Of a stretch of DNA of 33,332 bases, positions 10,245 through 21,381 are shown piece after piece. The notes under the pieces are model-generated. The model did not search any database. It was not told the origin of the DNA and saw only the letters and a program-made list of their open reading frames with translations. Each line of letters starts with the position of its first letter. The stretch's first letter is position 1. The translations under genes were made by a program, and so were the position numbers. The stretch is from Emmonsiellopsis sp. PD_33 (taxonomy: Eukaryota; Ascomycota; Eurotiomycetes; Onygenales; Ajellomycetaceae), in the NCBI GenBank assembly GCA_032988165.1, contig JANTQF010000376.1:1-33332 (forward strand). Direction: 5' to 3'.

Positions 10245-11604
10245 TCACAGAATCTCCTTCAACTTGGTCTTCTGCGCCAACGTCAGGCTATCTGGAAACT
10301 TCACGTCGATGTTCACAATCATATCGCCGCGCTGGTTGGGGAACTTGGATTTCGGCATGCCGAGGGAAGGGAACCGTTCCTTAAACCCGGGTTGTGTTGG
10401 ACCCCCTCCCGAGACACGGACCTGTTTGCCGTCAATGGTGGTGACGGTGCGGTTCCAGCCTGTTAGGGCTTCTTTGAGTGAGATTTCAATGGTGGTTACA
10501 AGGTCATCGCCGTCGCGTTTGAAGGTGGGGTGTTCTTTCTGTTGGCGGTGTTAACGAGGATAATTCGTCCCTAAAGATGGGAGTGCGGCGTGTCAATGAC
10601 TTACCTCAGTAATGATGAAATGCAGATCCTGCGTTCCGCCCTCCTCCTGATCTCCCACACCAGCATACTTAATCTTACTCCCAGCCTTCAACCCAGGCTT
10701 CACATCAAACTCGAGAATTTTATCTTCCACACTCCGCTTCCCCGTCCGCTCATCGTACGTCTTCCTCTTAATCTTCATCCGCTTATGCACTCCCTGAAAC
10801 AGGTCTTCCAGCGACAGCGCCAATGGCCGCTCAACCGTCGTCACTTCAGGCGTTGGCGGCCGTCTCGCGTGCGCCCCGTTAGCTCCCCTATGTCTAGCAC
10901 CAGGTCTCCCACCAGCACCAGCCATCCCGCTAAAGATGGAGAAGAGATCATCTTCCTCCCCAGTACCGGCGGATGATCTCGCGAAATTCGAAAATATATC
11001 GTCCGGATTGCTGAAGCTGAATCCGCCGGGCCCACCGCCGGTCGAGAAATGGAATGTCCGCGCCCCGCCACCGCCAGGCATGCCACCAGCAAAGGATTGG
11101 AAGCCACCGGGCATTCCGCCGGCACCGAAGGGCATGCCGCCTGGTCCACCGGCGCCAGGAGGGGGTTCGGCGGTTCCCCCGCGTAAGAGGAATTCTAGGC
11201 CATATTGGTCGTAGACTTTTCGCTTTTCGGGGTCGGAGAGGACTTCGTAGGCTTGGGACACCTCTGTTGGTGGTATACGTTAGCTATCGTCGTTTCAGTC
11301 GATTGGGGAAGGATGGGGGCGAGGGGTGGCAGGTATGGAACTAACCTTTAAACTTCTCGACCGCAGCTGGGTTATTCTTGTTCTTATCCGGGTGGTATTT
11401 TAGGGCGGCTTTTCTATTGCATTGCAGCTTGTCTGTCAGCTCATATACTTCTCAGAAATAACAAACCAACCAACAACCAACAACCAACAACGGCAGAAAT
11501 GGAACCGCGGGATTGGTGACTCACTTATACGCCTTCTTAATCTCATCCTGCGAGGCCGTGGGCGAGATACTCAACGAGTCATATAGCTTCGTTTCCGCCA
11601 CCAT
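10245..11604 (-). CDS. sis1: Class B J-domain co-chaperone (Sis1/DNAJB type)
   Basis: This is a type II Hsp40 that delivers substrates to cytosolic Hsp70. Yeast Sis1 is essential and acts in translation initiation, prion propagation and proteasomal routing. Four exons on the minus strand: 11604-11525, 11413-11346, 11263-10605 and 10538-10245, giving 366 aa, close to the family norm. Residues 1-70 form the J-domain (ETKLYDSLSISPTAS, then AYKKAALKYHPDKN with HPD at 34-36, and EVSQAYEVLSD). A G/F-rich region with GGMPGG repeats follows (about 75-165). The C-terminal substrate-binding domains start with VERPLALSLEDLFQGVHKRMKI and end QKTKLKEIL. There is no zinc-finger, which rules out class A (Ydj1). 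A perfect heat-shock element lies about 540 bp upstream, fitting Hsf1 control of this family. Confidence 0.93.
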
Positions 11605-12503
11605 CGTGTCGAGTGCGGGAGTTTATCCAACACCTAGCAAAAGCAGATCCAAAGAAACAAGGCGGGGTATGGGGTCGAGCTGGTGGAATTGGAACGAAGC
11701 TCTAGCCGGCTCGAGGGTTTGTAATACAAGGAGTGTGCTATTTGTCAGAAGACGGGAAGACCGTGGACAGTTCGGGTCTTTGTTTGGCCTTATATATGAC
11801 GGCGTTGGTTGCCGGTTGGAGAGCGGTGGAATATGCCTAGTACCTATAGGCAACTGGTAAGGCTGGCTGTGTCCAAAAGTGAGGTAGTGGGGGGAAGAGC
11901 GGGTTGATTGGGTGGTTCAGGATGGGTGATTTGAGACCAGAGACAGGCCTTTCAGCATAACTGGGTGTGTAGAGGGTATAGCAGAGGTGAGGTGAGCAGC
12001 AATGTCTCCAGGCCGGACAGAGTTCAAGCGATCCGGGCTGGTTGGCGGTGGCTTGATATTGCGGCGGGCGAGTGACGTTTGGCTCCACCAGGTTTTGGCG
12101 CTGCTGGTTGCATCATGGCGAAATGGCCAACTCAATTCATGGAAGCTTCGAGAAGCTTCGATTGGCTGGACGGTGCTGTGCGAGGGAACGGCTGTGGCTT
12201 TGTGCAGTGGCTGGGTGCTATATGGCCCGGCATATCCAGGGTGTTTTATATCCTGTCGCCGGCCATGGTGTCGATATTCTCCTGTTGTCGTCGAGGTTGT
12301 CGTCGTTGCGGCTCAGCTCAGGTGGGGTGGCCGAACCCTAATTGCTTGCCCTAATTGGCCCAATCGGGACAGTGATGAGCTTGCAGTTTTTACATCTTAC
12401 GCGGAGAGAGAAACTTGGAAACACTGAGCAGCTTTGACCAGTCAATCGAGATAGACATTCTATCCTAGTCCCTGCAGCCGAGGAGCTGACTACCTAGGGC
12501 CTA
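11605..12503. promoter_or_regulatory. SIS1 upstream region
   Basis: This is the long gap between the RBG1 stop and the SIS1 start, both on the minus strand, so its left part is the SIS1 promoter. It includes a TATA-like TATATA (11791-11797, about 190 bp before the ATG) and the heat-shock element at 12142-12159. Frames on the plus strand here (such as 12002-12427) show no family features. Confidence 0.6.
12142..12159. promoter_or_regulatory. Perfect four-unit heat-shock element (HSE)
   Basis: The sequence reads GAA-gc-TTC-ga-GAA-gc-TTC: four alternating inverted Hsf1 pentamer cores with exact 2-nt spacing. It arises from a tandem duplication of a 10-bp unit (GAAGCTTCGA at 12142-12151 and again at 12152-12161). 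An ATTGG (reverse CCAAT) lies immediately next to it at 12161-12165. Its place upstream of a Sis1-type chaperone gene matches known Hsf1 regulation of SIS1 in yeast. Confidence 0.8.
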
Positions 12504-14329
12504 TTATGCCGAAATTATCGACACCACATCCTCATCAGCAACCACATGTCCCAGCCCCACCCGCTGCGGTACATGTCTCGCGCTCGCTCCCCAGACCAGC
12601 GCATACTTGAACGTATCCTTTAGCGTCCGATGGACCTGATCACATACGTCTTCAATCGTCGAGTTATTCCGCACAATGAGCGCCTCCGAAAAGTCCGGAT
12701 CCACTCCCTTTCTGTGAATTGTAGTTCTGGTTAGAAAGGGACCAGTCTTTCCCGGGCAATGCGAGATTGCTTACCGTTTGGTGTATACTCTCATCAGCTG
12801 GAGCTCCTTCCAGGACCGCTCCACCACGTCCTCGATGCCTAGGTCGAGCTCGCAGCTCATGACACACGTGTTTGGCTCTCGTGCCAGTTTGTCCAAGAAG
12901 TCTAAACTCACGCTGTCTATTTTATTATAGACGTAGAGGCTATAGTTGAAAACCGGTTAACAAATGGGAACTGTTTGGGGTCTTGGGTTGGAATGAGAGC
13001 CTATATACCATTTAATGTATTTCCTATGGTCTTTCATAATCACATCGATAAAGTCGTCAACCGTAGCTATTAAACCGTCAGTTTCCACTTTCCTTTGGGT
13101 GGAGTTGTGTGTCAATGGCCTACCATTTTCATCCCGAACCAAAACCTCGCAGTTGAGGATCTTGTAGTCACGTAAAATATTGTAAACCATCTTCTCATCC
13201 AGGTTCTTAGGTGGAGATTGAAATGTGATTTTCATGCCACCGGCCTTTTTCGCCTTCAGGTAGATATTTCTTTGATGCACATAAATTAGCAAGACGCCGC
13301 AATCAAAATAGGACTGCTCGGGTTGAAACTCACGGAGGATCCCGGTTCAATCGGATTCCAACAGCCTCTAATTCAGCTTCGAGGAGTGCCCGTTGCTCGG
13401 CTCTTTTTGTAGCATCAAGCACCATCATAATTAGATCACTCGTCTAGTGGTAATTCTCGTCAGACAAATGTTTTCAGCACACTCGAATTTAAACATATTC
13501 ACAAGCATACCTTCGCAGCGGAAATAACCTGCCTCCCTCTTCCCTTGCCCTCAGCAGCCCCCTCGATAATACCAGGCAAATCAAGAATCTGGATCTCAGC
13601 ACCTCCATATTCCAGAACCCCGGGAATTGCCGTAAGTGTGGTAAACGAGTATGCGGCAACTTCACTCTTCGTCTTGGTAATCTTCGACAAAAATGTCGAT
13701 TTACCTACGGATGGGAAGCCCACCAGCGCTATTCGTGCATCGCCGCTTTTGCTGACATCGAACCCTGAGCCGCCACTGGATCCTGAGCCAGGGCCGGGCT
13801 CTAGAAGTTGTGCTCGTAGTCTCGCGAGTTTTCTGGATGCGGTGTTAGTCTATATACTAGGTGCATGGTATGCGTAGCTTTAAGTTCAGGGCGGCATATA
13901 GCCTCAACTTGATTGAATCAACAATTTGGTCCCCCAGGCCTGGCCTAGAGGCTTGAACATTAGGAGTCAAATGACCCCGTCGCAGGAAACAAATCCCCAA
14001 ATATTGAACAATCTGCACGTAGGGCATACCCTTTAAGTAGACCTAAATGGTATTCTGGAGTACAAAAGATGAATTAATACATCTGCTCACTATCCAAGTC
14101 AATACTAGGATTTTCCGCAACGAACCAGTCGCCTTATTCTCTGAGCACGGGGTTAGCGATGATCTAGTAAATCGATTTCTAAATGAAAAAAGGGGCTAAC
14201 TTACTCTGCGTCCTGCGCATCTCCTCCTCAATCCTACAGCAAACACTCGGCGTTAGTCGTGGTATCAATTTAGGCGGGGGTTAGGAGCTGCTCCGCTCAC
14301 TCTTTAATTTTGTCCGTGATGTTCACCAT
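12504..14329 (-). CDS. RBG1: Rbg1/DRG1, OBG-HflX-like translational GTPase
   Basis: DRG1/Rbg1 is a conserved cytosolic GTPase that associates with ribosomes together with Tma46/DFRP1 and helps resolve stalled elongation. Ten exons on the minus strand: 14329-14301, 14233-14205, 14140-14126, 14054-14030, 13832-13511, 13443-13334, 13269-13124, 13066-13009, 12939-12775 and 12711-12504, giving 368 aa (yeast Rbg1 is 369). The start is MVNITDKIKEIEEEMRRTQ and continues KNKATEYHLGLLKGKLARLR. GTPase motifs are G1 GFPSVGKST (about residue 70), switch AAYSFTTL, G3 DLPG, IIEGAAEGKGRG, and G4 NKID (250-253). A C-terminal TGS domain follows (..RKGVDPDF..GHVVADEDVVSI). All phases agree. The four first exons are unusually small. 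Confidence 0.96.
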
Positions 14330-14614
14330 TTTGGCGGGTGCGCAGCCTCTCCGCGGGCTGGAACGGCTTCTAAAGGAAAAGGACGAAGGGTATAGCTCTT
14401 CACAAGAAATTAAAGCAGACCAAAAGCTGTTCCCGAGCACAGCAACACGGCAGATATAGAATGATCGAGGGGTGGAAAGTTGATTTGCGGCGAGGAAAGC
14501 TTGGTCGAACTTTGTTGCTTATGTCAGCATAGTTATATATTCACCTCCATCGTTTGCGGACTTGATATCAGCTTCACCAACAATCCACAGCCTAACAGCG
14601 CCAACTTCTCAGAC
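14330..14614. promoter_or_regulatory. Compact divergent promoter of RBG1 and CWC2
   Basis: Only about 285 bp separates the two start codons, so the genes share a bidirectional promoter. I see no classical motif strong enough to name. Confidence 0.5.
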
Positions 14615-15865
14615 ATGGCAGAGACAGAGTCGATACAGCCGGCCACGATGCCTTCCACCTCCTCTTCACAAGATCCCGCCGAAACTTCCGCTTCTCCCCC
14701 CGCCGAAAACGCCCTCTCCCAACCCGCCGCCGACACCTCCCTCACAACCACCACCACAGAACAAGACCCAGAAAAGAAAACCAAAAAGATAATCCGGCGA
14801 AAACGCCGTCCCGCGCGGCCTCAAGTCGACCCCTCAACCATAAAATCCGAACCCCCCCCTCAAACTGGCACCATCTTCAACATCTGGTATAACAAATGGT
14901 CCGGTGGCGATCGCGAAGACAAATACCTCTCCAAACACGCCGCCCCATCCCGCTGCAACATCGCCAAAGACAGCGGCTACACGCGCGCCGACAAAGTCCC
15001 CGGCTCCTACTTCTGCCTCTTCTTTGCCCGCGGCCTGTGTCCCAAGGGCCACGAGTGCGAGTACCTGCACCGCCTCCCCGGCCTACATGATCTCTTCAAC
15101 CCCAACGTGGACTGCTTCGGCCGCGACAAGCATAGCGATTACCGCGACGACATGGGCGGCGTGGGCACCTTCATGCGCCAGAACAGAACGCTATATATCG
15201 GCCGGATACACGTGACGGATGACATTGAGGAAGTCGTCGCGCGGCATTTTGCGGAATGGGGCCAGGTGGAGCGGATCCGGGTGCTGAACTCGCGCGGCGT
15301 TGCGTTCGTGACGTATACGAATGAGGCGAATTCGCAGTTCGCCAAGGAGGCGATGGCGCATCAGAGTCTGGATCATAATGAGATTCTCAACGTGCGCTGG
15401 GCGACGGTTGATCCGAACCCGCTGGCGCAGAAGAGGGATGCGCAGCGCATTGAGGAGCAGGCGGCGGAGGCGGTGAGGAGGGCGTTGCCGGCGGAGTTTG
15501 TGGCGGAGTTGGAGGGGAGGGATCCAGAGGCGAAGAAGAGGAAGAAAATTGAGGGGAGCTTTGGGCTTAGTGGGTACGAGCCGCCTGATGAGGTTTGGTA
15601 TGCGCATACGAAACAACTTGAGCAGGGAGGTGCTGGTCAGGAGGCGAGGCAGATTGAGCCTCCCGTGGAGACTTATTTGATTGAGGACGCGCCGCCGGTG
15701 CAGCAGACGCAGCAGGCGGAGGGTGCTGCGGGCGGTGGTATATTATCTGGGTCGACGTTGGCGGCGTTGAATGGCTTTACGGGGGGCGGGTTTACGACAC
15801 AGTCTTCTGCTCCGGCGTCGGGTGGTCCTTTGGTTGCTTATGGTAGCGATGATGATAGCGATTGA
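14615..15865 (+). CDS. cwc2: Pre-mRNA-splicing factor Cwc2 (RBM22-like)
   Basis: Cwc2 is an NTC/Prp19-complex protein that binds U6 snRNA and helps form the spliceosome's catalytic core. It is a single 416-aa exon starting at MAETESIQP. An earlier in-frame region (14480-14614) is likely 5' UTR because it lacks family similarity. The Torus/C3H zinc finger is visible in SYFCLFFARGLCPKGHECEYLHRLP (about 131-155; Cys, Cys, Cys, His). Next come the connector (GRDKHSDYRDDMGGVGTF) and an RRM beginning RTLYIGRIHV (about 191) with RNP-like RGVAFVTY. The C-terminus is low-complexity and acidic, ending GSDDDSD. Codon use is strongly C/G-ending in the first half. It is one of the few intron-free genes here. 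Confidence 0.94.
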   Translation: MAETESIQPATMPSTSSSQDPAETSASPPAENALSQPAADTSLTTTTTEQDPEKKTKKIIRRKRRPARPQVDPSTIKSEPPPQTGTIFNIWYNKWSGGDREDKYLSKHAAPSRCNIAKDSGYTRADKVPGSYFCLFFARGLCPKGHECEYLHRLPGLHDLFNPNVDCFGRDKHSDYRDDMGGVGTFMRQNRTLYIGRIHVTDDIEEVVARHFAEWGQVERIRVLNSRGVAFVTYTNEANSQFAKEAMAHQSLDHNEILNVRWATVDPNPLAQKRDAQRIEEQAAEAVRRALPAEFVAELEGRDPEAKKRKKIEGSFGLSGYEPPDEVWYAHTKQLEQGGAGQEARQIEPPVETYLIEDAPPVQQTQQAEGAAGGGILSGSTLAALNGFTGGGFTTQSSAPASGGPLVAYGSDDDSD

Positions 15866-16168
15866 TATCCTTGCGGTTCTATAGGTAGATTGTTCTTTTT
15901 CTTCTTGAATCATGCATGTACAATAGCGGGGTTTTTGTTATAAAATGCTTGAAAAGCGTAATTTCTCTCACGTTTCCATTTGGGAATATAGCAGTTACTT
16001 CCAAACACCCCCTGATCGCTCAAAACATAAATTCATAAAACATAGTTAATCCAGATCATCCTCGTCGTAAGCAGCCAGAAAAAAAGAAGAAAAAGGAACA
16101 AAAAAACCTCCTATGGCCCTACAACTCCAAAGAGTATCAATATCATCCCACCACACCACAGTCATCCC
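15866..16168. other. Convergent 3' region of CWC2 and GCN2
   Basis: About 300 bp of A/T-rich sequence holds the two 3' UTRs facing each other. I see no gene or repeat. Confidence 0.6.
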
Positions 16169-19100
16169 TCATCTCTCATTACTCCGTGCCAAATCATAAT
16201 ATATACAACTCCCCGTCCGATAATTATATATAAACGCATTCCGATACTTTTCCTTCCCACCACTATCCTGCGGATCACGGCTCTCATTTGCCAGATCACT
16301 CAGCATCTCATGCACCTGCCCCATATACTTCCTCTCTGTCAGAGGGGCGTTCTGTATCACCGTCCGCCAGCTGTCAGGGTCCGAGAGGCGGGTTTCGCGG
16401 AGAGCTTCGAGGAGGTCGTCTCGGGTGTCGATTGCCACGATGGGTCCGTCGAGCGCTTGGTCTAGTAGGTTGCGGGATTCGCGGAGGGCTGGAAGGGAGC
16501 GTTAGTCAAGAGCGGGGAGAAGGGAGAGGAGTAGCGATCATAATAGCAAACTGCTACTAACCAGCTTCAATAATATTCCTCCGATTCGTCTTCTTATTCC
16601 GATGCAATGCGGTCAAAATCCTTACCTCCGGATCCCGCTCCTTCCCCGAAAGACCAGAGTCCTGCTGGATGAGATGCCTGAGCGGCTTTCCAGGGCCGGT
16701 AAGGTGCTCACGCTGATTGCGAGCGCCAATCTCACTACGCAGCCAGCTGGCCAACTCGGAGCTCCTGACTTCGAGTTCTTCCTTGGTGCTGGTGTTCTTC
16801 ACTTTCAGGCCTCGATCGGTGCTGTCTTGCTTGACGATCACGACCCAGCTGTGGTTATCATTTTTGTAGTGGGTGAGGATCTCTTCAAGGGAGGAGGCGT
16901 CGACGGATAATTCGGCGCTGATTTCGTTGGCCCAGAGTTCTTGGACGACTTTGACGCCGACGGTGCGGAGGACCTCTGGGTCGAAACTAGCAACTAAGAC
17001 GTCACACTGTTTGTTGCTGTTAGACTCGTAATATATAGCAAGATGCGGAGAATGGAAATGCTTACCCGTCTCTGGCGCCATATGCCGCTCATCTCTACCT
17101 CCCCCTGCTTTAGGAAGGCTTTGTTTGAACCCTTAAGATAATTAGACATTGACAGACACAGCTTTTCCCAGCCAAGGTTGAAGCCCACAGCATGGCGCTG
17201 GGTGCCAGGAGTCAAAACTTTGGGGTGGAATTCTTGGATTAAACTGTCATATCTTCCCCCAGCGGCGAAGACATCTCGTCTCTTGGTGTCAGAAACGCAT
17301 TGGAAGAGAATACTGCCGCGGAAGAATTTGTCGTTGAGGCTGCTCAAAGGGTTCACATAGATCTTTCTCTTGATGTTGAAAAATTTGAGATAAGCCACAA
17401 CAGAGTTTATGCGGGCGAATATCTGAGACAGTCGATCTGCGAACTCTGTTCCCTCCATTATCCTACGAAGCCGCCTCTGGGCCTTGTCAGGGCTATCTGT
17501 AGGATGGTTAGTAAATTATATGCGAAGAAGTAGCGTAAAGGACAGACCTCGAAAGTCGAATTGAGATAGATCATCAATCGATGTCGAAGCGACCCCAACG
17601 GTTGGAGAGCGTAGTTCGCTTCGAATCTTCTGCATTGTGCACTGTCCAATGTTCAACTTGCTTATGATTTCCTTCACAAGAGGCCTTTGCTGGGGAGTAA
17701 TTCGGCAGAAGCGCAAGATCGCATCTAATAGGTCCGAGTGGTTGAGATGAAAGCACATTGGCGCCGATTTCAGAGACGGAAACCCATCGAGTACTTCATC
17801 CAAAACTTTGATGACTTCCGCCTCTTTTAGTGCTAGATCCAGAGCGTTCTGGGACACTAAATCAAAGTCGACTTCCTTGTGGCCACGCGGCGCTCCTCCA
17901 TGTATGGATTCGCGATATACCACACCAAAGGAATAAGTCTTCTCAATAGATGGGTCTTGTCTTGAAACAGAACGAGCATTGGGAAGGGTGAGATCGAATG
18001 GCAGTTGGACCAAGTTGCCTGAGGGATCTAGAAGGCGAACAACCCCCCCTGAGTAGTGCTCAGATCGGGGAAATAGGTAGTTCCTCGTCATTTCGACAGC
18101 CCCGTGTTTCCGAAATATAGACGTTAGTTTCTCTTTTACCAGCCCTTGAAGTAGCACCTCGGTGGCCGGTGGTGTTCCGCGGGAATCCATATCCCATGCG
18201 ATGTCTTCAAACTTCTTAGGAGGCTGGGAGAAAATGGCCGATAAAATCTTTTTGTAGTCTGTAGAATTAGGGTCTGACAGAATACCCATGATAGCTTTTC
18301 GAAACATTTCTTCTTCAACTTGAAGGGGAATTTTCCCACTTTGAAGCAGGTCTGCTGCTGTTGGTCGTTCACTCGGACGATGGCTCAGGAGCGACTCAAT
18401 AATCTCCCCTTGAATGGCTTTCTCGGGCTGCTCAAACGTTGCTGGAAGCGTATGCACCTTTTCCCTAACTTTTTGCAATGTGTGATCACGTTCCATTGCT
18501 GTCTTGAGAGGGTGGCACATTTCCAAAAATATAACGCCAAGCGAGTACATCTACTCAGTATTAGTCTCTGGGTTGAAGGAATACCGATAGTCATATATCT
18601 TGGTTAACTTACATCAACTTTCTCATTATATTGGCTAACAGAGACAGATTTCATCTCTGGAGCAACGTAATAAGTTGTCCCAATACTCCGAGTGAAATTG
18701 CCACCAAGGTCTGTGGCATGGGATGATCGAACTGCTGTTGTGAATTGGCCGCTTGTTGCAAGACCAAAATCACCGATACGTGGATTATTCGCAACGTCAA
18801 TGAATATGTTGTCCGGCTTCAAATCTCGATGAATTATGCCATGGCTATGAATATGGCTTAGGCCATCCAAAATTTGCCGAAACAGCCTCCACGAGAATTC
18901 GACATCATCATATAAACCGTTCCTGATGAGATCTCGAAGGGTCTAATAGCACGGTTAGGTGTATTCATGACGAATCCCAGTTAATGCCACCAAAGCGTAA
19001 GCACTCACATGTTTCTCACAGTATTCCATTTGAATATAGAGAGTGGACGTCACCTGCCTGGACTGCGATGATCCAGATCTAAAGCGCTTGAGGCTTTGTC

Positions 19101-21350
19101 CTTCATCTGTCTTCGATCTACTCCCTGGCTTTTGGTTCCCATACGATTCCGTGTCCGAATCGGTATCCTCTGGTCCGTCACTGTCGTACCCAAACTCGAT
19201 CTCGGGATATCCCTTTGAACTGATGAAGTCGAGCCCGCTAGTGCTATACCCAAATTCTACATCGCCCTCCGAGGTTTGGGAATTTTCTGCAGTAGTGGAC
19301 ACAGCCTCCTCATCGGCATTAACGTAGTCTTGCTCGAGCCAAGCAGTAAAATATCGTACGACGTAGGGGTGATTGAGCCTAGAAAGTAACATAATTTCCG
19401 ATAAAGTGTCTTTCAATGGGATTCCTGTGTGCTGCGAAATTTTCTTAATGGCATAAAATCTGCCATCGAGTTTATTTCGGGCCTTCACGACTTGGCCGAA
19501 TCCGCCCTTTCCTAAGCGTCCGGCTTCATCGAAGTCCTGTGCGTACCGAGAAAATGAGGGTAGGAGGCCTTGGGAGTCAACTCGGGAGCGACGATGCACT
19601 GGTACTGAATGGGATTCAACGGAGGGTTCTATTAATGGTGCACCAACTCGGAAGAACTCGAATGGTTGTATTTGAAAAACGGTTGGCCGTTTCTTTGGAT
19701 CTGGTTTGAATATCTCCCCTAGCATTTCCTCTAGTGATGGTGAAAGGTCAAGCGCGTTCATAAGCGCATGGGCGGATGTGTAGCGCTGCATGGTATCCTT
19801 TCCGAAACCCATTTGTAGAAATACGATCCCCAGATCCCAGACATCTGTTTTCGTGGTTGGATGAGCGCCATCCTGCGTAAGCTCCGGCGGTAGCCAAAAT
19901 GGAGATTGGGAGGAAGCAAGAGATCTTTTCGCACCAGACGGGACTGGCAGCGCCTCTTCAACGCTACTTAGAAGCTTTACGACTGTTGTACTGGACTGGT
20001 TCCTGAATAATAGCACTCGGCCACAGTGAATATTACCGTGAATAACGCCATTACGGTGATAATACTCCAACGCATCAAGCAGTTGAATCATCCAGGATCT
20101 GACGGTTTCCGCGGCCACGCTCCCAACGATGTCCAGAAGTTCTGACAATGATCCTTTATTCGCATATTCGAAGAGAGTATAGATATGCCAGGTGCTAGGA
20201 AGAGATGAGCCAGGATCAAGAGGGCGGTAGATCTTGAATCCAATAAAATCAACCAAATTCGGATGCTTCAGTCGACTAAGGATCTCAAGCTTCTCTTCGC
20301 TTGACCTTATTTCTTGGCGGGGATCGGGACGACCTGACTCCTTTTCCTGAATGAATAGCTCCTTGAGGACAAGCAGTGGGGCATGTGACCCATTGCCGGG
20401 AACTAGGGGCCGTACTGTGAAAGTCTCTTTGTGTCGGGCACTACTAATCAAGGCCTTCCCGAACACAGACCGAAAAGTGATAGGCCGCTCCTCATAGTCG
20501 TTCATCACCAGCGGGGAGTCGAAAGTGATGGTGCCGGAGCCATCCTCGGTCGACTCCAGCAACCCAGTATCCTCGAAGACAGTCTTACTCTTCCTTCGGG
20601 AGACTAGTTCCTTAGCCCTTTGTCTTTGTTTGATTTTCCCTTCGAGAAGTATCTGTAGCGCCCTTTCTTCTTCGGCAGTGGCTTCCTCCTGTTTCCTGAG
20701 CTCCTTCTGCTTTTCTTCCTCAGCTTGTTGGATCGCTGCTGCTTCCTGGACTATCCGCTCCTCCTCCAAGCTCGGAATATCCTTGTCTTCGGCTTGCGCC
20801 AAGGCGGCATCTTCAAGAATATCTTGAATTGAGACGGCCAGTTCGTAGATCATTTCTGATCCAAGAAGGGTCTTTGGTTTCGTCTCAATCACATCTTGGA
20901 TCCGGGACTTGGCTCCTCTTCGGAGGTCGTCGAGACCTTCCACGGTCAAGTTCGGTACTGTCTTGGGGTAGGTGGCGGGCAGCGAAACTAGCAGGTCAAC
21001 TCGCACATCCGGATTGGAGGACGCTCTTAGGCGTAATTTGAAGGTTACTTCTGACGTTTGCTAATTACCATAACCATAAGTACATATTTATCACGTATAA
21101 ATGCGCATGTGTGTGCTTATATCCACATAAAACAAGCACATATCCTACTTACATGCCAAGCAGCACGGCGGACTTCTACATCCTCAAAGTCGGTGGCGTA
21201 TATTGAGCGCAAGGCGTCAGCCTCGTTCTCGTGGATTTCTTTGTAGTTAGTGGCGGAAGCAGCAGCTGGGGATCCCAGCAGATTCTCCTTTTTCTCTCCT
21301 GTTAGGGAGCCGTTCTTCTGGGCATTGTGTTTCTTGTGTTTGTGCGGCAT
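16169..21350 (-). CDS. gcn2: Gcn2/CpcC eIF2-alpha kinase
   Basis: Gcn2 senses uncharged tRNA and phosphorylates eIF2-alpha, triggering general amino-acid control through Gcn4/CpcA translation. Exons on the minus strand: 21350-21153, 21060-19009, 18942-18613, 18550-17548, 17496-17066, 17006-16562 and 16488-16169, giving 1592 aa. Domain order is complete: RWD (about 35-150, NEADALRSIYATDFEDVE; binds Gcn1), a charged helical stretch (about 155-215), a degenerate pseudokinase (about 264-525, lacking HRD/DFG), the kinase (G-loop LGKGGFGQVV about 575, AIKK about 602, IIHRDLKPDN about 790, DFGLA, activation loop SIGTTYYVAPE), a HisRS-like domain (about 1016-1340; MTRNYLFPRSE, VFAAGGRYDSLI, AVGFNLGWEKL) and a C-terminal ribosome/dimer domain. 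A large kinase insert rich in D, S and E is typical of Gcn2. The first-exon junction uses AATTAG|CAA; the nearer CAG would give an immediate stop. Confidence 0.97.
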
Positions 21351-21381
21351 GGCGGGCTTGGGGAATGAGAGTGGGATGCAT
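21247..21381 (-). other. Overlapping upstream ORF on the GCN2 leader
   Basis: An ATG at 21381-21379 lies 31 nt before the GCN2 start and is out of frame. It opens a 44-codon ORF ending TAA at 21249-21247, inside GCN2 exon 1. Its start context (C at -3) is weak, while the main ATG has G at -3. If it lies in the leader, it could reduce GCN2 translation through leaky scanning. Confidence 0.45.

Noticed and set aside
11517..11523. TGACTCA motif near SIS1
   Set aside because: It coincides with the exon 1 splice donor (GTGAGTCA on the minus strand), so splicing explains it.
16994..18550. A separate histidyl-tRNA synthetase gene
   Set aside because: The HisRS-like segment is joined in frame to the Gcn2 kinase exon, and domain order matches Gcn2 exactly.
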